Shown one piece after another: positions 11,459 to 21,401 of a stretch of 64,000 bases of DNA. The notes beneath the pieces are model-generated. The model did not search any database. It was given only the letters and a program-made list of their open reading frames with translations, and was not told the DNA's origin. The translations under genes were made by a program, and so were the position numbers. This stretch comes from Siphonodentalium dalli (Eukaryota; Mollusca; Scaphopoda; Gadilida; Siphonodentaliidae), in NCBI GenBank assembly GCA_032622095.1, contig CP136067.1:98136707-98200706 (forward strand). Direction: 5' to 3'. How positions within the stretch are numbered: the first letter of the stretch is position 1; every line of letters starts with the position of its first letter.

Positions 11459-11511
11459 GTGTGGCATCAGTATTATTTCCCATGCATGATACTCCTTCGT
11501 GTTATCCCCTC
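11459..11511 (-). pseudogene. Second, shorter duplicate of ODAD4-like exon 5 sequence
   Basis: The minus-strand word GCATGGGAAATAATACTGAT corresponds to ACATGGGAAATGATGCTGAT of exon 5 and is followed by GCCACAC against ACCACAC. It is shorter and more diverged than the copy at 11300. Confidence 0.55.
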
Positions 11512-11517
11512 TCTTTG

Positions 11518-11960
11518 TTAACCCTTTCATGACGGGAGCTATTATTAAAGACCCTGTGCCAATGCATTCTCTTATATATGCGAGTCGACCATAGGTCGTC
11601 TCGCATATTTTAGGGAATGCATTGGCCTAATACTTTTTTTTATCATTTTGTCTTATATTCTTTAACAATTTTAATATTTTTTCTTACATTCTTTATCAAT
11701 TTTGATCATTTTTCTTACATTCTTTAACATTTTTTATCATTTTTTCTCATTATTTCTTACATTCTTTAACAATTTTTTATCATTTTTTAAAACTGTTTTC
11801 TTACATTTTTTAACAATTATAAAAAATATATAAAATGTGTTAGGCCAATGTATTATCATATATATGCGAGGCGACCTGTAGTCGACTCGCATATATCAGA
11901 GAATGCATTGGCACAGGGTTTTCTCAAAACTTCAGGAATCTCCCGTCATGAAAGGGTTAA
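11518..11960. mobile_element. TTAA-flanked, piggyBac-like MITE, full copy
   Basis: Begins TTAACCCTTTCATGACGGG and ends with the exact complement, so the TTAA target plus CCC-starting ends resemble piggyBac. Just inside each end is a hairpin built from CCAATGCATTCTC, TATATGCGAGTCGAC and their complements (11557-11625 and 11843-11911). The middle is an AT-rich run of TTCTTACATTCTTTAAC units. No coding sequence. The right end lies 11 bp from the donor of exon 5. Confidence 0.85.
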
Positions 11961-11971
11961 TGGGTACGAAC

Positions 11972-12175
11972 CTTGATGACTGACGTAGAGTGTGGTATCA
12001 GCATCATTTCCCATGTATTCTCCCTTCCTCTTCCGGACTATGTCCAGGTAACTGCCATGTCGTTTGGTGGGAGGGGGTGGAGGAAGAGGTCCCAGTTTCC
12101 TCCAGAACAGCACACGCTCCAACAGGAACCCCAGTCCTGTGTCGATTGTATCCCCAGTGATCTCTCGCTTTGATC
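11972..12175 (-). CDS. ODAD4: ODAD4/TTC25-like gene, exon 5
   Basis: Acceptor CTTATCTTTCGCAG (AG at 12177-12176). It enters at phase 1, exactly matching the end of exon 4. I chose the donor at 11971 (CATCAAG then GTTCGT) because it leaves phase 1, as exon 6 needs. An alternative GTCAGT donor lies slightly upstream. The peptide has TIDTGLGFLLERVLFWRK, which resembles the region of TTC25 after the LLGELY motif, where a D..I..G..FLD...FWR pattern occurs. A proline run (PPPPP) and a basic RKRKGEY segment follow. Two decayed copies of its 3' end lie downstream in intron 5. Confidence 0.7.
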
Positions 12176-12363
12176 CTGCGAAAGATAAGAGAGATGTTTA
12201 GATCAAGGAATGTGTGAATTCGCATCTCAACCATCAACATATTATTACTATTATAATAAATTGTGTCGGTTGTTATCTTGCAATTGTAGTTGATCGCATG
12301 ATCTCTGTATGCCAACGCTGCAAATTAATGCAGAACATGGATATATACATATATATAATGGGG

Positions 12364-12850
12364 TCACTTATATCATCATCGTTATCCTCATCACCATCAT
12401 CATCCTCATCATCGTCACCATCGTCATCATGAACACCATCATCATCGTCATCTTCATCATCATCTTCTTCTTCTTCTTCATCAGCATCATCGTCATCACC
12501 AACACCATCATCATCATCTTCATCATCATCAAAATCTTCATCATCATCATCATCAACACCATCGTCATCATTATAATCATCATCATCACCATAATCGTCA
12601 TCATCATCACCATAATCATCTTCTTCATCATCATCATCATCATCGTTATCATCGACACCATCGTCATAATCTTCAGCATCATCATCATAATCATCAGCAT
12701 CATCGTCGTCACCATTATCATCGTCATCTTCGTCGTCGTCGTCGTCATCATCAACACCATCATCATCATCGTCGTCGTCATCCGTATCATCACCATCGTC
12801 GACATTTTGTCGCCGTCTTTATCAATCTTCATCATCACCCATCATCGGCA
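12364..12850. repeat. (ATC/TCA)n trinucleotide array
   Basis: About 480 bp of imperfect CATCAT, CATCGT and CTTCAT units in intron 4. Long open frames on both strands here (poly-Ile, poly-Met, poly-Ser) are artefacts of the repeat. Confidence 0.95.
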
Positions 12851-12934
12851 TCATCGCCATATCACATAGAAACCACCGACACATGGAAAATAACTAAAAA
12901 ATGTGTCCATATACACGAATCAGGTTACCTTTCT

Positions 12935-13050
12935 TTTGCATTGATTACAAGTCCACGATGGTCGGGAATCGAACCAGTTTCGGCATCGCCGGACGGCTTA
13001 TGTTGGTTGACAATGCACAATACACTTGAATTGAGCCACTGGAGTTCGCA
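12935..13050 (-). mobile_element. tRNA-derived SINE, copy 1
   Basis: On the minus strand an A-box-like CAGTGGCTCAATTCAAG is followed about 60 bp later by a near-perfect B box, GGTTCGATTCCCGAC, then CCATCGTGGACTTGTAA. The copy at 52366-52570 shares the same A box start and the trailing CCATCGTGGGCGTTGTAA, so they are one family. It does not fold as a normal tRNA in my reading. Confidence 0.65.
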
Positions 13051-13576
13051 GTGGAAGCTGAACTATCATTTGCTAATAAACCTTGCTCAATACCGAGTAG
13101 TGGCCTCCTATAATACGGACTATAATATGATACGTTCCTTCTCTCAATGACAACCAAATAATCCGATGGTAAATTCGGAACGGTCTGACTTCGTTTGGAA
13201 ATAGAAAATAGCTGTCTCACAACTATATTTGCGGCAGTCAGTGCACTACCGGGGCCCATGTGGGCCATATTCCGGAAAACATATGAAATGGTCGGTAGAA
13301 TATTGCCAGTCTCCCAACAATTGGCCCAAGGTATTCTTCCATCCAAAAAGCTAAGCATTTACGACAACGGTGTCTTGGTACGCAGAACAGAGGTGTTATC
13401 CTTAGGAGCTATCTTAAATCTCGGGAAAGCAGGAAAACTGAAAAAGAATGACAAAGTTATGAGTCTTACAATAGTAAACACATGCAGCTCCAAGCATTCA
13501 GCAAATTGTTTGGATAAATCCCGGAAATGATGAAACAGTCAAAATGGCTATCCGTAAAAATCGTCCATGCACTTAC
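13051..13576. other. Intron 4 sequence, no confident feature
   Basis: Both strands have frames of about 110-140 codons, but I see no domain, start context or splice signals. I left them unannotated. Confidence 0.35.
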
Positions 13577-13874
13577 TAAGTTTGCTTCCTAATGACTCGA
13601 GGTATTTTTTGTCGCTGTACAATTCCCCCAGAACCGCCTTAACCCCCTTCTCATCCAGGAGTTTCCCTTCACTGTACGCCGAGTTCAATGACAGCAGTGA
13701 GTTCGTATTCACCGGTTTCCCACCATGCTGGACCATTGGCGGTCTCTTCCGGTGGATTCTAGCTAACTGTCCCTGTCGTCTGGTAGCTTGTGTGACGTCA
13801 GGTGGGACATCCCTGATATCTGGTGGTGGCGGTTGTGGTGGAGGATCGGAAACTCTCGATGGCTTTCGAACCGG
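13577..13874 (-). CDS. ODAD4: ODAD4/TTC25-like gene, exon 4
   Basis: Acceptor GAAACCTTGCAG (AG at 13876-13875) and a consensus donor (CTTA then GTAAGT, GT at 13576-13575), leaving phase 1. The peptide begins with a proline-rich linker (DPPPQPPPPDIRDVPPD) and ends with VKAVLGELYSDKKYLESL. This corresponds to the LLGELY.DKEYLEKL motif just after the N-terminal TPR block of TTC25/ODAD4 and is the best single identifying segment. Entry is at phase 0. The strong GTGAGT donor of exon 3 leaves phase 1, so either a small exon is missing in intron 3 or exon 3 uses an earlier donor. A TTAA MITE ends 29 bp upstream of the exon. Confidence 0.8.
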
Positions 13875-13902
13875 CTGCAAGGTTTCACCAAACAATTTAA
13901 TG

Positions 13903-14424
13903 TTAACCCTTTCATGACGGGAGCTTACAGAATTTTTGCAAAAAACTTTGAGCCAATGCATTCTCTTATATATGCGAATCGACCATATGTCGCCTCGCAT
14001 ATATAGGAGAATGCATTGGCCTAACAAATTTTATATTATTTTTTATAATTGTTAACAAAATGTAAACAAAAATGATAAAAATGATAAAAAAAATTGGTGA
14101 ATAATTCTAAAAATTTAAAAACTGTTAAAGAATGTAAGGAAAATGATAAAAATTGGTAAAGAATGTATGATAAAAATGATAAAATGTTTAAAGAATGTAT
14201 GAAAAAATGATAAATCTGTTAAAGAATATAAGAAAAAAAGATAAAAACTGTTAATAAATGTAAGAATACATTATTTTAAAAAAAATGATAAAAATTGTTA
14301 AAATAATGTAAGAAAGTTATAAAAAATGATATAAATTATTAAAGAATGTAAGAAAAATTTATAATAAATGATAAACAATTGTTAAGACAATGCATTCTCG
14401 CAGATCCCATCACCAAAGGGTTAA
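13903..14424. mobile_element. TTAA-flanked, piggyBac-like MITE, full copy
   Basis: Same family as 11518-11960: TTAACCCTTTCATGACGGG at the left, CCAAAGGGTTAA at the right, an end hairpin with CTTATATATGCG, and a ~350 bp AT-rich core of AAAAATGATAAA and GTTAAAGAATGTAAG units. The right end is diverged (CCATCACC instead of CCGTCATG). Confidence 0.8.
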
Positions 14425-15035
14425 GAATACACAAAATTATCTGCACAAAATGAGGTCTCTAAGTATATACATGAGCCTTTTTCCATTGGATTTCAGTCAC
14501 TCAAGTCCACATATAAGTTGTTGAATTGGCGTTAAAATGTTGGAATTTCTGCGGAATGTATCCCCAATGAATAGCTCAAATAGCGCAAATCCAAAGTACT
14601 AAACCTCACACCAAGAAATTGCATGAAACCCACCACATTGGCAGATTAGATATCTCTCTAACTCAAACGCTCCACCAAAGTGAATATGACCTCAACTTGA
14701 GAAAATATACACGGGCCATACTTGTTGAAAATTGTGAACATTTCAGTCAAAATAACATCGTCAAACTGTATGCAATCTAGAACACTAGAAATGTGTTGGG
14801 ATCAGATTCAGCAGAACGTGGTTTTGTCATGTTAGTTACCAAACAAATTCCAGCAATATGTTTGCACTTTCTTTGCCTGACATGAGTGGTGACTCAAACA
14901 ATTTTAGTATGCATGCAATATAGCCAGCCTGACGATCCCATTTAAAAAAAATATATATACAGTCCCAACTAAGCACCAAAATAATTACAAAACGTTCATA
15001 AGCCTGTAACTGAGTCCATGCATGGTCGCCATTCA
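14425..15035. other. Intron 3 sequence, nothing recognised
   Basis: No repeats or exon-like signals that I could support. Confidence 0.35.
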
Positions 15036-15845
15036 GCTATAAATCTCCCGTTAGGTGCCCCAAACTTACCAATCGTCTGCGTACAAACATAGTCAGATCT
15101 CCCGTTAAGTGCCCCCCCCCCCCTCAAAAAAACTTACCAATCGTCTGCGTACAAACATAGTCAGATCTCCCGTTAAGTGCCCCCCCCCCCCCCAAAAAAA
15201 CTTACCAATCGTCTGCGTACAAACATAGTCAGATCTCCCGTTAGGTGCCCAAAACTTACAAATTGTCTGCATACAAACATAGTCAGATCTCCCGTTAAGT
15301 GCCCCCCCCCCCCCAAAAAAAACTTACCAATCGTCTGCGTAGAAACATAGTCAGATCTCCCGTTAGGTGCCCAAAACTTACCAATCGTCTGCGTACAAAC
15401 ATAGTCAGATCTCCCGTTAAGTGCCCCCCCCAACTTACCAATCGTCTGCATACAAAAATAGTCAGATCTCCCGTTAAGTGCCCCCCCCCCCCAACTTACC
15501 AATCGTCTGCGTACAAACATAGTCAGATCTCCCGTTAAGTGCCCCCCCCCAACTTACCAATCGTCTGCATACAAACATAGTCAGATCTCCCGTTAGGTGC
15601 CTCTAACTTACCAATCGTCTGTGTACAAACATAGTCAGATCTCCCGTTAGGTTCCCAAAACTTACCAGTCTTATGGGTACAAATATAGTCATATCTCCCG
15701 TTAGGTACCCAAATTGTACCAATCGTCTGGGTACAAAACTTACCAGTCGCATGCGTACAAAATAGTCGGATCTCCCGTTAGGTGCTTCCAAACTTACCAG
15801 TCGTCTGGGTACAAACATAGTCAAATCTCCCGCCGGATACATAGA
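15036..15845. repeat. Minisatellite, ~57 bp unit, about 14 copies
   Basis: Unit built from ATAGTCAGATCTCCCGTTA, then AGTGCC with a poly-C tract of 7-14, then AACTTACCAATCGTCTGCGT. Unit length varies mainly through the C tract; later units (after 15650) are more diverged. Open frames here (GRSDYVCTQTIGK-like) reflect the repeat. Confidence 0.95.
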
Positions 15846-16099
15846 CTTCATTCCCCGGCCTGAAATCGTGAGACATAAAACTTATGAAAACTGGATCAAG
15901 CTCTATTCGTCCGTGCTAGTTGCGTAATCGATACCCCTGTGCCCACCCCAACCCACACACAAGGGATTTTGATTTAACCACTCTCAACATTCAAGTAATG
16001 CTAACAAAAGTAACATATATATATACACTATACGACGACATGCTTCCACGTGACTATAGTTTGGTAGCTTGATATGCAGTGTGGAAAAAAAAAGATATA

Positions 16100-16656
16100 T
16101 CTCATATATATTTTGAAGACCTCTGTCTGTCTGTATGTTTGTCTGTCTGTTTGTTTGTCATTAATACAAATCTACGATTCTCGACCGATCGGGACGAAAC
16201 TTGGTACGTGTGTGTAGTTTGACCAGGCGGTGGACGTTGTCGTATTGGCGAGCCGTGCGGCGCCCGCTTCGCGCATGCGCAGACGAGATCTCGGAAACGG
16301 GTGGAGCTATCGACTTGAAATTTGGTATGTGAATGTATCTTGCCCCGGATACGAATTTTATCTGGTCGCCGAGCCCGTGCGACGCCAGCTTCGCGCATGC
16401 GCAGACGAGATCTCGGAAACGGGTGGAGCTATCGACTTGAAATTTGGTATGTTAATGTATCTTGCCCCGGATACGAATTTTATCGGGTCGCCGAGCCCGT
16501 GCGATGCCAGCTTCGCGCATGCGCAGAACAGATCTCGGAAACGGGTGGAGCTATCGACTTGAAATTTGGTTTTTGAATAGCCCGGACAACGGGTGGAGCT
16601 ATCGACTTGAAATTTGGTTTTTGAATAGCCCGGACAACGTCGGGCTCATCGGCTAG
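16100..16656 (+). mobile_element. Non-autonomous Helitron-like element 1
   Basis: Starts TC after an A (TCTCATATATATTTTGAAG) and ends with a GC-rich hairpin (AGCCCGGACAACGTCGGGCT) 10 bases before CTAG, followed by T. This is the canonical A|TC...CTRR|T Helitron layout. Inside are three copies of a ~115 bp unit containing CGCGCATGCGCAGACGAG and GGTGGAGCTATCGACTTG, then two ~45 bp partial units. No Rep/helicase sequence. Confidence 0.75.
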
Positions 16657-16679
16657 TCTATTATATATTTTGGAAGATC

Positions 16680-16724
<45 letters not shown>

Positions 16725-17495
16725 GTGTGTGCGGGTGTGTGTGTGGTGTGTGTGTTCGCGATGAACTCGAAAACGGCCCAGCCGATTTCGATGACACTTG
16801 GTATGTGGGGGTATTTTCGGCCAGGGGGTGGCATGGGCCTATTAATTTTCAGATCCGAGGTCAACTTTTCACGTGCCGAGGTCAAATCTGTTTTTACGCT
16901 GTGTTACGGGACTTTCATTTGAGTTCGGTGCTTACAAATCGATTCGAAACAGCGCGAATAATAAAATGCCAGTCACAATAATGACACTGTGCGAATCTTT
17001 CGTGTTTCCTCTTTCCAACGATATATAATTCGTATGTATCCGTTTTAGTTATCTGCCTCAATTATCAAGAATAAGTGGTACTATCTCCCATCAGGATAAA
17101 AACAATGCGTAACTTCTATGACGTCGTTAGAGGTCATAACGTTAGATCACGTTAACGCTTAACCGGCCGATGGATTTGACTGTTTCAGACGTCTTGGCGA
17201 TATCTCGGGCACCGATGGTAATTTATCTTTACGTTGAAACTTGATAATTAATGAGCGTGTGTATATGAGGCGCGTTTATATACTTGAGTGGAAATCAAAT
17301 CGGGTTAAACTGGCGGATTTTTACGGACGAAATTTCATGCATAGGGTATCTCGGTATCCGCTGGGCCGATTTCCCGGTATCCGCTGGGCCGATTTCCACC
17401 ATTTTTCGGGTGTTGGTGTTGGACCCCACCTGGCCTTGACATTCAAAATGGTCAATTCAAGGTCAAAGCCCGGACGAAGTCGGGTCACCTTCTAG
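16657..17495 (+). mobile_element. Non-autonomous Helitron-like element 2, head-to-tail with element 1
   Basis: Begins TCTATTATATATTTTGGAAG at the base directly after the CTAG of element 1, and ends with hairpin CCCGGACGAAGTCGGG followed by TCACCTTCTAG|T. Its 5' end aligns with that of element 1. It contains a GT microsatellite (16682-16720) and CCGATTTCGATGACACTTGG-type words. Confidence 0.75.
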
Positions 17496-18000
17496 TATAT
17501 ATATATATATGTAGTGTATATATATATACATTACTAGTATAATGTATGTGGTGTATAGATATACTAGTATATGTATGTATATGGTATATATCGGACGTTA
17601 TGTATATAGATGCTGAACCACCTACTTTTTTCGATCGCTGGATTCCGTCTTTTTCGTACGCGGGATTCAAACTGAATAACTTGATCCCGTTAACAGCGAA
17701 ATTCAACAATTCAGTGGTATTAGTTCATATTCATCGTAATCTTTCCAAATCGGGTAAATACATGACATGATCTTTCGTGCATATATATATACAGTGACTC
17801 CAAGCTATTGAAAAGGCAAGATGTGCCGAAACCGGTATAGCTGTTTGTACACACATGTAATAAATATTCAACAATGAACGGATACCTTTCTTAATTTTCA
17901 AACTATTGCATTCTTCACGTCAGCAGTCACCTACCTCAGAGGAGAGTTTCTTCATTATTTTATAAATATATATATATATATATATTATATATATAGTGAG
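17496..18000. repeat. TA-rich microsatellites in intron 3
   Basis: (TA)n tracts at 17496-17540 and 17960-17995 separated by ordinary AT-rich sequence. One stretch on the minus strand (17600-17690) has a modest open frame, but no convincing exon borders in phase. Confidence 0.6.
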
Positions 18001-18559
18001 TATACACACTAATTGATTAAATTATTACGACACATTGTAAATATGTCTCCACCATGCATGAGAGAGAAAGCATACAAATATGACAAATGATATTGACAAA
18101 TATGCGATATCATATACCACTAAATACACACGTTGACAATGAGACTTTCTTCATCTGTAGCAAAGAAAGTGTCCGCTACATATACATTAACCAATAAGGC
18201 CTCGTATACCTTGATGAGTTAACCGCGCCACTGCTTCGTCATTCTGTTAAGTTTAACGGTGTTTGCTAAAATTGTCCCAACACAATATGTGCCTTTAAAT
18301 ATTTTCGAATTAATTGTCACAGGTAAGAAAGTAGGCCAGGGCATGGTAGAGTTCCGCTCCTCCATGTCCTTGATTGAGATCATGAATGCGCGCGTGAATT
18401 TTGTCATTTTTTCCTTTGTTATTCTTTGTTCTCAATAAAAAAAAAAATTTAAAAAAAACTCCGTCATAAAATCATGACAACTGAAGTTTTGTCATAACTA
18501 TGGCTATCGCAAGGGGGCTGGAAATTGATCTATCCTATATACATGTATTACATAAAAAC

Positions 18560-19260
18560 AAGGGTTGTGCTTCAAATATGGCTCTGCTCGAGTTTATGTT
18601 TTGACCATAAGTGTGCAATTGTCTGACCGAGAATCACTAAAAATGGACGACGATCTAAATAACCATAACTCATTATTAAGGGCCATAACTCAAGTAAAAA
18701 AATGGCTGGTGGCGGCCATATTTTTCATCGAAAATTGTTCCAATACGACAGCTCCCATCTCCAGGTGATTCTAAACAAGTCTGTGAAGTTTCAAAACAAT
18801 AAATGCTGGTTACATGGTGTGCTGATGGATTCACATTTTAAATCCAAGATGGCTGCTGACGCTATGTTTTTAAAGAATTTTAAGAAAAAAAGGAGGCTCC
18901 CATCCAGCGGTCACCCCAATTTTCCATATGAAGTTTTGTGACGATTGGATGAGAAATGTGACCTGTAATGTGTGCTAAAGGATTTAGTCATATACAAAGA
19001 GTAAATTCCAAGATGGCCGCTGGCAGCCATGTTTTTTAACCGAATTCGGAAGAATGGTAAGAATCCATCTAGAGGTCACCCCGAGGATCAATATGGAATT
19101 TGGTGGTGATCGGGTGGGGGATGTGTACTGCAGGTTGTGCTAAAGGATTTAGATCCAAGATGGCTGCCGGCGGCCATGTTTTTCATCGAAAATCGTTCAA
19201 ATTTGACCGCTCCCATCTAGATGTTATTCAAGACTCATGTACCGAATATCTAATAAATCG
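18560..19260. repeat. Degenerate ~150 bp tandem repeat (GGCGGCCAT family)
   Basis: Three to four diverged units with the words AAGATGGCTGCCGGCGGCC, ATGTTTTTCATCGAAAA, GACCGCTCCCATCTAGA and TGTGCTAAAGGATTTAG. Units near 18698 and 19157 align over ~90 bp. Confidence 0.7.
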
Positions 19261-19392
19261 GTCAAAATATGTGTGCGCGCGTCTGGACATTTTGTCGCTT
19301 TCATCTCTTTCGGTGGTTTCCTCGTTTGGTGGGTTCCATTTCACCCGCCCTATTATATGTTGGCCCTAACATACAGTATTCCATACTTCCTC

Positions 19393-19428
19393 GTGCACTC
19401 CACGAAGTGCATCCAATCATTCAGTTAT
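19393..19428 (-). pseudogene. Small duplicate of ODAD4-like exon 3 sequence
   Basis: On the minus strand GATTGGATGCACTTCGTGGA matches GATTGGGTGCAGTTCGTGGA of exon 3 at 18 of 20 bases. It lies about 20-50 bp beyond the exon 3 donor. Confidence 0.6.
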
Positions 19429-19446
19429 ACCTAGATTATCACTCAC

Positions 19447-19600
19447 GTTTTACTTCGTTATTCATTGCATCCTGAGTTTTCTCTATACCTTCCACGAACT
19501 GCACCCAATCAGGTCGGAGTTTTATTCCCTTGTGGAAGAAGATGAGCGCCATGTCATATTTCCCTTGTGCATAGAGAATCTCAGCCTTCTGGAGTAAAGC
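19447..19600 (-). CDS. ODAD4: ODAD4/TTC25-like gene, exon 3 (TPR)
   Basis: Acceptor CTCATTTTAG (AG at 19602-19601), phase 0. It encodes ALLQKAEILYAQGKYDMAL and then FFHKGIKLRPDW, a tetratricopeptide repeat that aligns residue by residue with the third TPR helix pair of TTC25/ODAD4 (GILQKAETLYTMGDFEFAL in the human protein, from memory). The strongest donor, GTGAGT at 19446, leaves phase 1. An alternative GTAAAA donor at 19453 leaves phase 0 and would join exon 4 in frame. The product should act in the docking complex that anchors outer dynein arms on ciliary doublet microtubules. Confidence 0.88.
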
Positions 19601-19690
19601 CTAAAATGAGAACACTTGTCATGGACTGATCTATAGAGTGGGAGTAAAGCCTAAAATTAGAACACTTGTCATGGACCGATCTATATGGTG
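19592..19690. repeat. 50 bp tandem duplication covering the exon 3 acceptor
   Basis: GGAGTAAAGCCTAAAATGAG with the following ACACTTGTCATGGACTGATC occurs twice in direct order, the second starting near 19642. Each copy contains an acceptor (TTTTAG then GC on the minus strand), but only the first leads into the exon. Confidence 0.85.
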
Positions 19691-19742
19691 TGCTTACTCT
19701 GTAAAAAAAACAGTTTGCGATTTATGTTGTTGCCTACTTTAT

Positions 19743-19976
19743 TTATCCCTTTCATGACTGGAGCTTCTTGAAATTTTACGAAAACCCTGTGCCATAGGGC
19801 GCCTCACATATATATAAGAGAATGCATTGGCCTAACAATAGTTACCTTGATCTTGTAAGCCAGTTCAATCTCTTACACGTGCGATGCTACTTATGAGAGA
19901 CTCGCATATATAAGAGAATGAAATGGCACATTGTGTTTAATGCTGCACAACTCAGCTCCCTTCATGAAAGGGTTAA
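19743..19976. mobile_element. TTAA MITE, short copy
   Basis: CCCTTTCATGACTGGAGC at the left and CCTTCATGAAAGGGTTAA at the right, with TATATAAGAGAATGCATTGG in the subterminal part. It is the same family as 11518-11960 but lacks the AT-rich core. Confidence 0.75.
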
Positions 19977-20116
19977 ATTTTAAAATTTCACATTGAAACT
20001 ATTGTTCTTAAGCTTAAGTCAATTACATTTGATTGTGATATGCAATTATTCTTAAGCGTAATTAACTACTAAATGTGCCTTTGGTCTCCCGATAGAATTG
20101 ACCTATTTTCCCTGAC

Positions 20117-20248
20117 CTTGGGGTAGAGTGCATCCACGTTGAATACGGCTTCGACCTCCACCATAGCTTTCTTCAGTTTCCCCAACATGAGAAAACATCT
20201 TGATCTCTCTATTCGCATGTCCTTATCGAAAGGGACTAGCTCTATCGC
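20117..20248 (-). CDS. ODAD4: ODAD4/TTC25-like gene, exon 2 (TPR)
   Basis: A 132-base, phase 0/0 exon with acceptor CTTATTTTTCAG (AG at 20250-20249) and donor CCCAAG|GTCAGG. It encodes AIELVPFDKDMRIERSRCFL and MLGKLKKAMVEVEAVF, the second half of TPR1 and the first helix of TPR2. It follows exon 1 directly in frame: the exon 1 end YN-M joins AIELVP to complete a TPR consensus helix. It corresponds to human ...YLQDGDKNCLVARSKCFLKM... (from memory). Confidence 0.88.
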
Positions 20249-21401
20249 CTGAAAAATAAGGTCACATCGAGATAAATAGTTGACAATTGAGTGGCCTTAT
20301 GAAAAAAAAAATACCACGGTATATCCTGGTACTTTACCACGGTAACATTGAACCATGGTAAATATACCATCTTCATGATATACCAAATAAAATTAAAATG
20401 TTAATTTTTTATAATTTATAATTTATAATGTTTATGTCATACCGAGAAAAATAATAATATTATTATTATAAAATCCATTTCAAATGCATTCCACAATCAA
20501 TTAGCTCCAATGCGCGTACAAAATAGGAACATTCTACACAAAAACATATAAAATACAACAATTAAAGTATAAACGATTGTCACCACACTACATAAAGCTA
20601 GCCATATCTGAAACATAATTTGAAGAGATGAGTCGTCACAGCCGTATGGAAGTCCTTGGCGTCGTCCAATCAACGAATAACAGATGGCAAGCAGTTCCAC
20701 ACAGTCATGCGGGTTTCCTGAAGAACCTACGACCATATTTAACATTGGTCTAGGTAAAATCCTTCAAGTAAAATCCACGCACTGACAGCGGATCGAGTGA
20801 AACGACCGGTAAAATATCCCTGATAAACAGCAGTACTATTTTAGTATTAATTACCCGCAAAGTACGTGGTATAGAACAACGGCACCTCCGATTATCATAT
20901 ACACAAAATTACCTCACCACGAGTATATATGTGTGGAATTCAAATTTCTCCATGTTTGTCTTTTTGTTTTTTTAAACATATTCTACTGTAATACATATAC
21001 ATATTACATATTGTAATATAATATTACAAGAGGGATCGGGCAACAGTTTCTTACGTCAGCCCCTCTCCAATTAACAATTTAACAAATACAATGTTGATAA
21101 CGAACATAACTTATATACAGGATGATATGTTGATATGTAGTGTGTTTGCGGTTGCTGCCAGTGAGTCCCACTAAAACCCGACCGTACCCGGTCCCGATGG
21201 GTCCGGTCGAGATGGTTCGGGAACTTTCGTGCAGAATAGACCTGTATGTACCAAATTTCCAATCCCCAAGTCGATATATCAAGCGTAAACGGAACTGTTA
21301 AACCCTAACTTGCGGTCGGTACGCAAAATAAAAAAGGCACCGACCACACCTCTCCTAGCTGTCTCATAACGGAAAGGGACATCATATTATGCAGCGAATA
21401 C
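20249..21401. other. Intron 1, distal part
   Basis: Mostly unremarkable AT-rich sequence. Small patterns only: ATACCACGGTATATC and TTTACCACGGTAA words near 20310-20365, and TTATAATTTATAATTTATAA at 20408. The perfect 6 bp target copy GAATAC ends at 21401. Confidence 0.45.

Noticed and set aside
12309..12869. Long open frames of Ile, Met or Ser repeats on both strands
   Set aside because: They arise from the ATC/TCA trinucleotide array; no start, domain or splice context supports translation.
12941..13530. Overlapping frames of 69-137 codons on both strands
   Set aside because: No motif or splice borders in phase with the ODAD4-like exons. Part overlaps the SINE.
15173..15851. Frames with GRSDYVCTQTIGK repeats
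   Set aside because: They translate the 57 bp minisatellite; unit length variation breaks the frame.
17590..17690. Possible missing ODAD4-like exon on the minus strand in intron 3
   Set aside because: A GTAGGT donor and several AGs exist, but no choice gives phase 1 in and phase 0 out, and the peptide does not resemble TTC25.
18219..18407. Minus-strand frame of 62 codons
   Set aside because: An alternative frame looks slightly protein-like, but there is no homology, splice phase or start context to support an exon.
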